In this document: positions 1 through 7,915 of the stretch, piece by piece
How positions within the stretch are numbered: the stretch's first letter is position 1
How the letters are laid out: the number at the start of each line of letters is the position of its first letter
Source of the DNA: Nannocystis punicea
GTDB taxonomy: Bacteria; Myxococcota_A; Polyangia; Nannocystales; Nannocystaceae
Assembly (NCBI RefSeq): GCF_026965555.1
Contig: NZ_CP114040.1
Location: forward strand, 3,472,001 to 3,536,000
Reading direction: 5' to 3'
DNA length: 64,000 nt
Made by a program: the position numbers and the translations under genes
Notes under the pieces: generated by a model
Told to the model about the DNA's origin: nothing
What the model saw: only the letters and a program-made list of their open reading frames with translations
Database searches by the model: none

Positions 1-1037
1 GCTTCCTCGCCGCGGCCGAACAGGCGCGCGCGGCCGGGGCCCGCCACGCGGCGGTCGAGATCACCAGCCAGTCGCTGGCCCGCGGCTACGCCAAGCGCTG
101 GCGGTTCGACTGGTCGGTGTTCACCAACCTGTCCCCCGACCACTTCAAGAGCCACGGCTCGTGGGAGCACTACCTGGCCAGCAAGGCCCAGCTGTTCGTC
201 CACACCTCGCCGGGCGGGGCGGCGATCCTCAACGCCCGCGACCCGGCGGCGCTGCTCCTCGACCAGGTCACGCCGGTCGACGTCCGCCGGGTGTGGTACG
301 GGGTCCTGTCCCGTGGGGCATGTCTGAAGGAACATGACCTCGAGGCCGTGTCCGTAGGGACATCCGTCGACGGGACGGCGCTGACGCTGGCGCCGTCGCC
401 CCTGGCGGAGGCGCTGGGCGGGGCGCTGCAGGTGGCGTACGTCGGCGAGGTGTTCGCCGAGAACGCGCTGGCGGCCGCCGCCGCGGCGCTGTCGGCCGGC
501 TTGCCGGCGGCGGCGGTGCGCGCGGGCCTGGCGAGCTGCCCGGTGGTGCCCGGCCGCTTCGAGGTCCTGGGCCGCGCGCCGGTGGTGGTCGTCGATTACG
601 CGCACACTCCCGACGCGCTCGAGCGGACGTGCGCGACGGCGCGGGCGCTGGCCGGCGCGGGCCGGGTGATCGTGGTGTTCGGCGCCGGCGGCGACACCGA
701 CGCGGGCAAGCGCGAGCCGATGGGCGAGGCGGTCGGGCGCGCGGCCGACCTCGCGGTGCTGACGACCGACAATCCGCGCCGCGAAGATCCGCGGCAGATC
801 GCGGGCCACCTGCGCGCAGGCCTGGCGCGCGGCGGGCGGGCGCGCATCGTCGAGGAGGTCGATCGACTGCGGGCGATCGGCCTGGCGCTCGAGCTGGCGC
901 AGCCGGGCGACGTGGTGGTGGTCGCCGGCAAGGGCCACGAGTCGGGCCAGACGATCGGCGACGAGACGCTGCCGTTCTCCGACCGCGCGGTCGTCCGGCA
1001 GCTGCTCGGGCTGGAGGCCGGCGATGGCGAGGCCTGA
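1..1037 (+). CDS. murE: UDP-N-acetylmuramyl-tripeptide ligase MurE, 5'-truncated by window edge
   Basis: Cytoplasmic ATP-dependent ligase of peptidoglycan synthesis that adds the third residue (meso-diaminopimelate or L-Lys) to UDP-MurNAc-L-Ala-D-Glu. The frame is open from base 3, and codons before the first possible start still match MurE (EITSQSLARGYAKRW, then FTNLSPDHFKSHG), so the gene begins outside the window. Family landmarks are the central-domain FTNLSxDH motif, VVDYAHTPDALE at the start of the C-terminal domain, VVFGAGGDTDAGKREPMG, TTDNPRREDP and VVVAGKGHE. The DNPR motif is typical of diaminopimelate-adding enzymes. Bases 305-374 are five exact 14-bp units of the dispersed repeat and encode about 23 residues (LSRGACLKEHDLEAVSVG region) in a surface part of the protein. 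The stop overlaps the next start (1024). Confidence 0.95.
   Translation, partial: FLAAAEQARAAGARHAAVEITSQSLARGYAKRWRFDWSVFTNLSPDHFKSHGSWEHYLASKAQLFVHTSPGGAAILNARDPAALLLDQVTPVDVRRVWYGVLSRGACLKEHDLEAVSVGTSVDGTALTLAPSPLAEALGGALQVAYVGEVFAENALAAAAAALSAGLPAAAVRAGLASCPVVPGRFEVLGRAPVVVVDYAHTPDALERTCATARALAGAGRVIVVFGAGGDTDAGKREPMGEAVGRAADLAVLTTDNPRREDPRQIAGHLRAGLARGGRARIVEEVDRLRAIGLALELAQPGDVVVVAGKGHESGQTIGDETLPFSDRAVVRQLLGLEAGDGEA
305..374. repeat. 14-bp-period repeat array (5 units) inside murE
   Basis: Unit starts fall at 305, 319, 333, 347 and 361, exactly 14 bp apart, each resembling CATGTCCGAAGGGA. The array is in frame in murE and introduces no stop. Confidence 0.85.
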
Positions 1038-2379
1038 GTCCGAGGCCGGACAGGCGCGCCGCGAAGCGCTGGACGAGCGCGCGACGAACCCGGAGGTTCG
1101 CGTCGAGCGGCGAGTAGGCGACGGTCTGGACGAGCGAGCGGCGGCGCTGCTCGAGCTGCGCGTCGCGGGGGTGCTGGCCGAGCGGCGGCAGGCGCTGCAG
1201 CGCCGGTTCGGCTGGGCCGGACCTGTCCTGCGCTGCGCGGTCGAGCCACGGCGGCGGACCCTGGCGCTCGTCGGCGAGGCGCTGAGCCGAAAGGCGCTGG
1301 CGGCCGCGCTGGCCGAGCTGGGCGCGGCGCTGCCCGCCGGGTGGCGTATCGACGCCGCGGGGACGGAGATCGCGGCGCCGCGCGCCTGGTTCGCGCTGCC
1401 GGCCGGCGTGACCCGGCTGTGGCGGGCGCCGCCCGCGGGAGTGATCGTCGACGGGTGCGTCGGGATATGTCCCTCGGAGCATGTCCTCAAGGACGTGTGG
1501 GCGCAGCGGCGCGGGAGTGAGAGTCTTTCATGGCATGTCTCTTGGGACATGTTTGACTCGACCTCCGCCTCCGGACGAGGGGGCCGACCGGCGGCCCTCG
1601 TGGCCGCGCCGATCTGCTCGTGTGGGGTGCGCGAGTGCACGGGCGGGCGAAGCGGCGGGGTGAAGCTCAGGGGGTATGAGAGTTCGGCGCGTGCGTTGTT
1701 CGACAGAGATCGATTGTGTCCCGATGAACATGTCCTTGAGGACATGAGATTTGAGAGTGCGGCGTGCGGGCGGGCCGGGTGGTGTCCCGATGAACATGTC
1801 TGCGAGGACATGGAGATGTGCACCGAGCTGCTGGCCGACGACGGCCCGGTCGGGGTGCTGGCGGCGGGGGGCGGCTGGGCGCTGGTGCGGGCGCGCGACG
1901 GGACGATCGGGTGGACGCGGGCGCGGCTCGGCGCACTGGTGGCCGTTGCATCCCGGACGACGCCGGCGCGCGGCGAGGTGGTCGCGTTGACGCGGGTGCT
2001 GCGGCGCTTCCGCGGAGCGCCGTATCGGCTCGGCGGGACCACGCCGCTCGGGATCGACTGCTCGGGCCTGGTGCAGCGGGCGGTACGGGCGGCGCTGGGC
2101 GTGGTGCTGCCCAGGCACTCGAGCGATCAGCTCGCGCTGGCGGCGTCGCCCGTGCGGCCGCTCGGCGAGCCCGGCGATCTGTTGTTCATGTGGGGGGCAG
2201 GCGAGTCGCCCTGCCACGTGGGGGTCGTGCTCCGCGGCGCGCGAGCGGGGGCTCGCACGCTGCTGCACGCGTCGTCGCGCCGCGGCCGGGTGATCGAGGA
2301 GCCGCTCGAGCAGGTGCTGCCGCGGGCGTCGCGGGTGCGACACATGGAGCTCGAGCAGGTGCTTGCGCTGGGTCGGTGA
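1024..2379 (+). CDS. NlpC/P60-family cell-wall hydrolase with SH3-like segments
   Basis: Probable peptidoglycan endopeptidase (gamma-D-Glu-diamino acid type), 451 aa. The C-terminal NlpC/P60 domain (about residues 325-450) has YRLGGTTPLGIDCSGLVQ with the catalytic Cys in DCSG, PGDLLFMW, the second catalytic residue in CHVGVVL and LLHASS. Residues about 262-315 (MCTELLADDGPVGVL...GWTRARL) look like a bacterial SH3 domain, and an earlier one may precede residue 145. Between them, about 110 residues are low-complexity and carry CPSEHVLKDV, CPDEHVLEDM and CPDEHVCEDM, which are translations of the dispersed 14-bp repeat at 1466-1815. The start overlaps murE by 14 bp, suggesting coupled translation. 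No clear signal peptide is visible, so the true start may be downstream or export may be unusual. Confidence 0.85.
   Translation: MARPESEAGQARREALDERATNPEVRVERRVGDGLDERAAALLELRVAGVLAERRQALQRRFGWAGPVLRCAVEPRRRTLALVGEALSRKALAAALAELGAALPAGWRIDAAGTEIAAPRAWFALPAGVTRLWRAPPAGVIVDGCVGICPSEHVLKDVWAQRRGSESLSWHVSWDMFDSTSASGRGGRPAALVAAPICSCGVRECTGGRSGGVKLRGYESSARALFDRDRLCPDEHVLEDMRFESAACGRAGWCPDEHVCEDMEMCTELLADDGPVGVLAAGGGWALVRARDGTIGWTRARLGALVAVASRTTPARGEVVALTRVLRRFRGAPYRLGGTTPLGIDCSGLVQRAVRAALGVVLPRHSSDQLALAASPVRPLGEPGDLLFMWGAGESPCHVGVVLRGARAGARTLLHASSRRGRVIEEPLEQVLPRASRVRHMELEQVLALGR
1466..1822. repeat. Four 14-bp-period repeat clusters in the NlpC/P60 gene
   Basis: Units start at 1466/1480/1494, 1534/1548, 1715/1729/1743 and 1781/1795/1809, each exactly 14 bp apart within its cluster. 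The last two clusters share the head GTGTCCCGATGAACATGTC, so one is probably a copy of the other. All are translated in frame between two SH3-like segments. Confidence 0.85.
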
Positions 2380-3110
2380 CAAGCCGCGCGCGCTTCTTCT
2401 CTCGCCCAGCGGACGACTCGCAACGAATGTGTTGGCCGATGACAGGCGCGAGCATGAGGCGCGCGGGGGCTGCTTCTCTCGCCAGCGGACGACTCGCGAC
2501 GAATGTGTTGTCCGATGGCAAGGGCGAGAGGCGCGAGGCGATGGAGAGCTGACCTAAGGAGCCGCTCGAGCAGGTGCTACAGCGGGCGTCGCGGGTGCGG
2601 CACATGGAGCTCGAGCAGGTGCTTGCGCTGGGCCGGTGACGGCCGTGCGACCTGCTTCTCCGCGCCAAGCGCATGATTCGCGACGAATAGTTCTTCGACA
2701 AAGCGCGATGGTGAGGCGCGCGCGCTTCTTCTCTCGCCCAGCGGACGACTCGCAACGAATGTGTTGGCCGATGACGGGCGCGCGCATGAGGCGGCCGGCG
2801 ATGAGAGCTGACCGAGAGGATCTCGGCAGAGGGATCGATGAGGTGATGGAGCAGGTGTTGCAGGCGGCGTTGCGGGTACGGCAGATGGAGCTCGAGCCGG
2901 TGCTTGCGCTCGGTGAGTGATGGGCCGCGACCTTCGTCTCTTGCCTGCGACCCTTCGCAACGAATGTGCCCTTCGAGGACAGGCGCGATCGTGAGGCGAT
3001 GGAGAGCTGACCGAGACCGAGGGAGCGAGGAGCTGCTCGAGCTGGTGCTGCGGGCGTCACTACGCGGGACGGGAGCTCGAGCAGGAGCTTTACGCCGGCC
3101 TGGTGACGCA
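2298..3110 (+). repeat. Decaying tandem copies of the NlpC/P60 gene 3' end
   Basis: The last about 80 coding bases of the NlpC/P60 gene plus about 170 bases downstream recur in tandem. The GGAGCCGCTCGAGCAGGTGCT landmark is at 2298 and 2558, with degenerate forms near 2842 and 3025. GCGACACATGGAGCTCGAGC recurs near 2338, 2596 and, diverged, near 2877. A second landmark, CGGACGACTCGCAACGAATG, is near 2413, 2740 and diverged at 2495 and 2950. Later copies carry stops and indels. This fills the gap between the NlpC/P60 and kinase genes, and I see no real gene in it. Confidence 0.85.
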
Positions 3111-3268
3111 TGGGCCGTGGGCAGGCGCCGTTGCGTGCGTGCGGGGCAGGGGGGCACCCGTCTCGGGCTCGTCGATCGACGAGCCGTCGATCGTGCGGGT
3201 CGGCTCGGGACGCTGCTGGCAGGGCTTGGTCGGCGACGAAACAGATCGGGCGCGCAGATCCCTTCGGG

Positions 3269-3300
3269 CATGTCGTGGAAGACATGTCCTCGAGGACAAT
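3269..3300. repeat. 14-bp-period repeat pair upstream of the receptor kinase
   Basis: GGCATGTCGTGGAAGACATG followed by TCCTCGAGGACA gives two to three phased units. It lies about 300 bp before the kinase start, and nothing else recognisable is in that gap. Confidence 0.75.
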
Positions 3301-3604
3301 TGATTTTGCCGCGTGGCGACGACGGCAGTGTCCGCCGCGGCGCGCGCCCGGACAGCTGCGGCGGATCGTCGCGGACATTCGTCGCGTGACGCGCCGTGGG
3401 GCCTCGTGGACCGGTGGGTGCGGCCGCTTCGCTCCAGCGAACTCTGCGGCGACCATGCGCTCGACGTCGGTTTCGTCGCACGATGCCGCGCGAGCCGTGA
3501 CAAATGCGGCGGCTACATGTCGCAGTCTGTCACGCCGCGGCGCCGAGCGGCCTGGCGGAGATGTCACTTGCTGCGCCGGGAGCGTCGGCATAGCGTCCGC
3601 GCCC

Positions 3605-6187
3605 ATGACGAGCGACGAGCGCAGTCGGAGCCCGCACGCGCCGAAGTTCCGTCGGCTCGCGGCCGTCGGTCACGGTGGGATGGCCGACATCTACCTCGCG
3701 GCCGCGCGCGGGGTGGGCGGGGCGCTCAAGCTGCTCGTGCTCAAGGATCTGCGGCCGGCGCTGGTGCGCGACCCGGAGTACCGGGCGATGTTCCAGCGCG
3801 AGGCGAGGATCGCCACGCTGCTGTCGCACCCCAACGTGGTCCAGACCTACGAGGTGGGCAGCGAGGACGGGCGGCCGTTCATCGCCATGGAGTACCTCGA
3901 GGGCCAGCCGCTGCACCGGATCCTCCGCCGCGTGTACCAGCCGCCGCCGCTGCCGCCCGGGCTGCCGCTGGCGATGCACCTGCGGATCCTCGCCGAGCTG
4001 CTCGCCGGCCTCCACTACGTGCACGAGCTGCGCGACTACGACGGGCGGCCGCTCGGGCTCGTGCACCGCGACGTGTCGCCGCACAACGTGCTCGTCACCT
4101 ACGACGGGCAGATCAAGCTGGTCGACTTCGGCATCGCCCGCCTCGAGGGCGACGGCGACACCGAGGTCGGCACGTTCAAGGGCAAGGCCTCCTACTCGTC
4201 GCCCGAGCAGGTGTGCGGCGAGCAGGTCGACCGCCGCAGCGACCTGTTCTCGGTCGGCGTGATGCTGTGGGAGGCGCTGGCCCGCCGGCGCATGTGGGCC
4301 GGGCTCGACGAGCTGGCGATCGCGCGCCGGCTCGAGGAGGGCGACATCCCGCCGCTGCCCGCCGAGGCCGCGGCGCCGCCGGTGCTGCGGGCGCTGGTGG
4401 CCTCGGCCCTGGCGGTCGACCCCGAGGCGCGTCCGGCCTCGGCCGAGGTGTTCCGCGAGGCGCTCGAGCTGCACCTCGGCAAGAGCGGCCCGTCGCCGCG
4501 GGCGATCGGCATCGCTCTCGGCGACATCTTCGCCGCCGACCGGGCCAGCCTGCGCGGCCTCGTGGAGGCGCAGATCCGCCGCGCCCGCCAGGTCCACGAC
4601 GACCTGCCCGTGCTCGACCTGTCCGATCCGTCAGGTCTCGTCGACCCCGGGCCCGGCGACCTCGCGCACCCCGACGAGCCGACCCGACGCGACGCCCCGC
4701 GGGCCGCCGAGGCCCCGGCCGAGCCGAGCCCGACGCGGCCGAGCGGGCCGCACGACGCCACCTGGTCGGCCGTGCACCCGCCCCTTCGCCGGTCGCCGAT
4801 CGTGTCCCGCTGGCTGCCGTGGGGGCTCGGGGCGGCGGCGGTGGCTGTCTCTGCGACCATGGTCTTCACGACAGGTCCGGATGAGCATGGTGTTTCGGAC
4901 ATGTTCGCGGAGCCAGCCGAGATGGCGCCGTGCGCGGGGGCCGACAAGCCGGTGGTCGAGCTGTCGGGGGAGATCGAGCACTCGGCGCGGCTGACGTGCG
5001 ACAAGATCTACCGCCTGCGCTTCGTGACGTTCGTGCGCCCGGGGGCGACGCTGACGATCGATCCGGGGACCACGATCGTCGGCGACCGCGACACCCGCGG
5101 GACGCTGGTGGTCCAGCCGGGCGCGAAGCTGGTGGCCGAGGGCACGCGCGAGCGGCCGATCGTGTTCACCAGCGAGGCGCGCCCGGGGTTGCGGCGCGCG
5201 GGCGACTGGGGCGGACTTATCATCCTCGGCAAGGCGCCGACCAACCTGCGCGACGCCGAGGGGCGGCCGACGGTCGGCCGGGTCGAGGGCATCGCCGACG
5301 GCGGCGAGTACGGCGGGGATGACCCGGAGGACAGCTCGGGCTCGCTGCGGTTCGTGCGGGTCGAGTACAGCGGGACCGAGCTCGGGCCCAACAACGAGAT
5401 CAACGGGGTCACGTTCGCCGGGGTCGGCCGCGGCACGCAGGTCGACCACGTGCAGGTGCGCCACACCGCCGACGACTGCTTCGAGTTCTTCGGCGGCACG
5501 GTCGACGCCAAGCACCTGATCTGCCAGGATCCCGGCGACGACGGGTTCGACTGGGACCTCGGCTACACCGGCCGGCTGCAGTTCCTGCTGCTGCGCGACG
5601 GCGCCGAGGCGCTCGACACCACCGCCGGCTTCGAAGGCGACAACGACCCCGGCGGCTCGCGCAACACGCCGCGCTCGGCGCCGACGATCTACAACGCGAC
5701 CCTGTGCGGCCGCGGCCACGGCCTCGAGCACGAGCACTACGGCGTGCTGCTCCGCCACGGCACCGCGGCGACCCTCGGCAACGCGGTGGTGGTCGGGTTC
5801 GGGGCGCCGCTCGACGTCCGCGACCGCGACACCACCGCCGACCTGCGCGGCGGGCTGTGGCTGTCGCGCAACTTCGCCGCGTCGCTGGCCCACGCCGAGG
5901 TGCCGGGCGGCGAGCTCGCGCTGGCCGATGACGACTTCGGCCTCGACGAGGCGGCGCTGCTCACCGCCGCCGGGGCCCGCGTCGAGGATCCGGATCTCCC
6001 TGGCTGCGCCGACCCGGCCGGCCTGAATCGCTACAAGCCGCGCACCCCGCTGACCGCGGGCGCGGCCGCCCCGCCCGCCGACGGCTTCTTCGCCCCGGAG
6101 GCCCGCTTCGCCGGCGCGTTCCGTGACGAAGCCGACGACTGGGACGCCGGCTGGGCCGTGTGGGCCGATGCGCCGGAAGATGTCTGA
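3605..6187 (+). CDS. Transmembrane Ser/Thr kinase fused to a secreted beta-helix-like ectodomain
   Basis: A receptor-like architecture of 860 aa. Residues about 16-290 are a eukaryote-like protein kinase: glycine-rich GHGGMADIY, VLKDL, catalytic HRDVSPHN at 154-161, DFG at 174-176 and SPEQ in the activation segment. A Pro/Asp-rich linker leads to one membrane span at about 403-421 (WGLGAAAVAVSATMVF). Residues about 435-860 resemble secreted myxobacterial/Bacteroidetes lipoproteins with parallel-beta-helix character (PGATLTIDPGTTIVGD, GDWGGLIILGKAP, VRHTADDCFEFFGGTVD), normally found as separate proteins. The start is the ATG at 3605; the upstream open frame is composed of repeat DNA. The span and junction (4844-4913) are encoded by five phased 14-bp repeat units. 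Kinase activity is likely; the ligand is unknown. Confidence 0.88.
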   Translation: MTSDERSRSPHAPKFRRLAAVGHGGMADIYLAAARGVGGALKLLVLKDLRPALVRDPEYRAMFQREARIATLLSHPNVVQTYEVGSEDGRPFIAMEYLEGQPLHRILRRVYQPPPLPPGLPLAMHLRILAELLAGLHYVHELRDYDGRPLGLVHRDVSPHNVLVTYDGQIKLVDFGIARLEGDGDTEVGTFKGKASYSSPEQVCGEQVDRRSDLFSVGVMLWEALARRRMWAGLDELAIARRLEEGDIPPLPAEAAAPPVLRALVASALAVDPEARPASAEVFREALELHLGKSGPSPRAIGIALGDIFAADRASLRGLVEAQIRRARQVHDDLPVLDLSDPSGLVDPGPGDLAHPDEPTRRDAPRAAEAPAEPSPTRPSGPHDATWSAVHPPLRRSPIVSRWLPWGLGAAAVAVSATMVFTTGPDEHGVSDMFAEPAEMAPCAGADKPVVELSGEIEHSARLTCDKIYRLRFVTFVRPGATLTIDPGTTIVGDRDTRGTLVVQPGAKLVAEGTRERPIVFTSEARPGLRRAGDWGGLIILGKAPTNLRDAEGRPTVGRVEGIADGGEYGGDDPEDSSGSLRFVRVEYSGTELGPNNEINGVTFAGVGRGTQVDHVQVRHTADDCFEFFGGTVDAKHLICQDPGDDGFDWDLGYTGRLQFLLLRDGAEALDTTAGFEGDNDPGGSRNTPRSAPTIYNATLCGRGHGLEHEHYGVLLRHGTAATLGNAVVVGFGAPLDVRDRDTTADLRGGLWLSRNFAASLAHAEVPGGELALADDDFGLDEAALLTAAGARVEDPDLPGCADPAGLNRYKPRTPLTAGAAAPPADGFFAPEARFAGAFRDEADDWDAGWAVWADAPEDV
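4844..4913. repeat. 14-bp-period repeat array (5 units) at a TM/ectodomain junction
   Basis: Units at 4844, 4858, 4872, 4886 and 4900, exactly 14 bp apart, translate to the end of the membrane span plus TTGPDEHGVSDMFAEP, the boundary between cytoplasmic kinase and ectodomain. Confidence 0.82.
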
Positions 6188-6248
6188 AAAGACATTGCTC
6201 TCGGGATAGGTTCGGGCCTTGCGAGGTCGCGCCGGGGTAAAGTAGAGG

Positions 6249-7757
6249 ATGCGGGTGCGCCTCGCGTCCTGTTTGCTCCTCCTCGCTGCCGTGTCCGCCT
6301 GCCCGGCCTCGAAGTCGGGCGAGACGGCGCCGCCGATGATCCACGCCGAGTCGATGCCGCTCGGGTCGGCGCCGCCGGGCTCGCACGCGGGCACGGGGCC
6401 GGTGGTCGGCGGGGACAAGCCGTCGCTGCCGTCGGCGACGGCCGTCAGCGTGACGACGCCGCGGGTCGAGGAGCTGCCGGCGGTGTTCGTCGACGCGGCC
6501 GAGCGGATCGGCGCGGCGGCGCAGGGCCGCGCGCGCGCGTGGGAGCTGCTGGCTGTCCTTTCGGACACATTCGGCCACCGCCTCAGCGGCTCGCGCTCGC
6601 TCGAGAAGGCGATCGACTGGTCGATCGAGCAGATGAAGCGCGACGGGCTCGACAACCCGCGGCGCGAGAAGGTGATGGTGCCGCACTGGGTCCGCGGGGC
6701 CGAGCGCGCGCGGGTGGTGGCGCCGATCGAGCGCGACCTGGTGATCCTCGGGCTCGGCGGGACCGTCGGCGGCAAGGTCCGCGGCGAGATCGCGGTGGTC
6801 GAGTCGCTGGCCGAGATCGCGACCCGCGGGGCCGAGCTGCGCGACAAGATCGTGGTGATCAACCAGCCGATGCCGCGCTTCGACCACGCGCATAACGAGA
6901 CGCACTACGGCGACACCGTGCGGATCCGCGGCGGCGGGGCGTCGGAGGCGGCGAAGGTCGGGGCCAAGGCGGTGCTGATCCGCTCGGTCACCGCCAACAG
7001 CCTGCGGAGCCCGCACACCGGCGCGCTGCGCTACGAGGAGGGGGTCAGGAAGATCCCCGCGGCCGCGGTCACGCTCGAGGACGCGGAGCTCCTGGCCCGC
7101 CTGGCCCGCCGCGGCAAGACCACGGTCGAGCTGTCGCTCGGGGCCAAGACGCTGCCCGACAGCCCGAGCGCCAACGCGATCGCCGAGCTCCGCGGGCGCG
7201 AGCTGCCCGACGAGATCGTGCTGATCGGCGGGCACATCGACTCGTGGGACGTCGGCGACGGCAGCACCGACGACGGCGGCGGCTGCATGATGGCGATCGA
7301 GGCGGCGGCGCTGCTCAAGGAGCTGGGGCTGGTGCCGCGGCGGACCATCCGCGTGGTGCTGTTCACCAACGAGGAGAACGGCCTGCGCGGGGCCAAGGCG
7401 TACCACGCGGCCCACGGCAAGGAGAAGCACGTGGCGGCGATCGAGGCCGACACCGGGTCGGGGGCGCCGCGCGGGTTCGGCATCAGCGGCACGCCCGAAG
7501 AGGTGGCGGCGCTGCAGCGCTTCGCGCCGCTGTTCGACGGCCTCGGCGCGGGCGTGCTCGAGGCGGGCGGGGGCGGGGCCGACATCTCGCCGCTGACGAA
7601 GGACGGGGTGCTGAGCCTCGGGCTCCACCCGGACGTCAGCGCGTACTTCGACCTGCACCACAGCCCGGCCGACACGTTCGACAAGATCGACCCCGACCAC
7701 CTCGAGCGCAACGCGGCCGCGATGGCGCTGATGGCCTTCGTGCTGGCGGAGCGATGA
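6249..7757 (+). CDS. M28-family zinc metallopeptidase lipoprotein (carboxypeptidase Q-like)
   Basis: Exported aminopeptidase/carboxypeptidase of 502 aa. The N-terminus MRVRLASCLLLLAAVSACP is a lipoprotein signal with the Cys near residue 19. The M28 catalytic domain shows HIDSWDVGDGSTDDGGG (zinc-ligand His about residue 329 and a bridging Asp), NEENGLRGA (Glu pair), EADTG (zinc ligand) and DLHHSPADT (final His ligand). An inserted PA-like region (EIATRGAELRDKIVVINQP...) sits between signal and catalytic domain, as in plasma glutamate carboxypeptidase relatives. A 14-bp unit pair (GCTGTCCTTTCGGACACA, from 6552) is inside the coding region. It lies downstream of the receptor kinase, separated by 61 bp with another repeat copy, and is followed by a strong hairpin pair. 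Confidence 0.93.
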   Translation: MRVRLASCLLLLAAVSACPASKSGETAPPMIHAESMPLGSAPPGSHAGTGPVVGGDKPSLPSATAVSVTTPRVEELPAVFVDAAERIGAAAQGRARAWELLAVLSDTFGHRLSGSRSLEKAIDWSIEQMKRDGLDNPRREKVMVPHWVRGAERARVVAPIERDLVILGLGGTVGGKVRGEIAVVESLAEIATRGAELRDKIVVINQPMPRFDHAHNETHYGDTVRIRGGGASEAAKVGAKAVLIRSVTANSLRSPHTGALRYEEGVRKIPAAAVTLEDAELLARLARRGKTTVELSLGAKTLPDSPSANAIAELRGRELPDEIVLIGGHIDSWDVGDGSTDDGGGCMMAIEAAALLKELGLVPRRTIRVVLFTNEENGLRGAKAYHAAHGKEKHVAAIEADTGSGAPRGFGISGTPEEVAALQRFAPLFDGLGAGVLEAGGGGADISPLTKDGVLSLGLHPDVSAYFDLHHSPADTFDKIDPDHLERNAAAMALMAFVLAER

Positions 7758-7764
7758 GGGATGC

Positions 7765-7826
7765 GCCGGACGTGAGACGTCCGGCCAACTACTTGGGACC
7801 CGCGGCGCCGCGCCGCGGTTTCATTT
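7765..7826 (+). terminator. Double hairpin terminator after the M28 peptidase gene
   Basis: Stem GCCGGACGT / ACGTCCGGC (7765-7773, 7777-7785), then a second GC-rich stem CCGCGGC / GCCGCGG (7800-7806, 7812-7818) followed directly by TTTCATTT. This is the clearest intrinsic terminator in the window. Confidence 0.7.
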
Positions 7827-7915
7827 AAAATTCGCAGTCCACTCGCTGCGGCTTCACGTCTCTTCGCTGCAACCACTCGGGCTCGGGTCAGGTCGAAGTG
7901 GCAAGGTCCCCGAGG

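Noticed and set aside
268..1482. Long minus-strand open frame opposite murE and the NlpC/P60 gene
   Set aside because: Arg/Pro-rich composition and no domain; it is an antisense shadow of well-supported genes in very GC-rich DNA.
2380..3600. Small genes in the gap after the NlpC/P60 gene
   Set aside because: Frames are decayed copies of the NlpC/P60 tail with stops and shifts; no independent domain or start signal.
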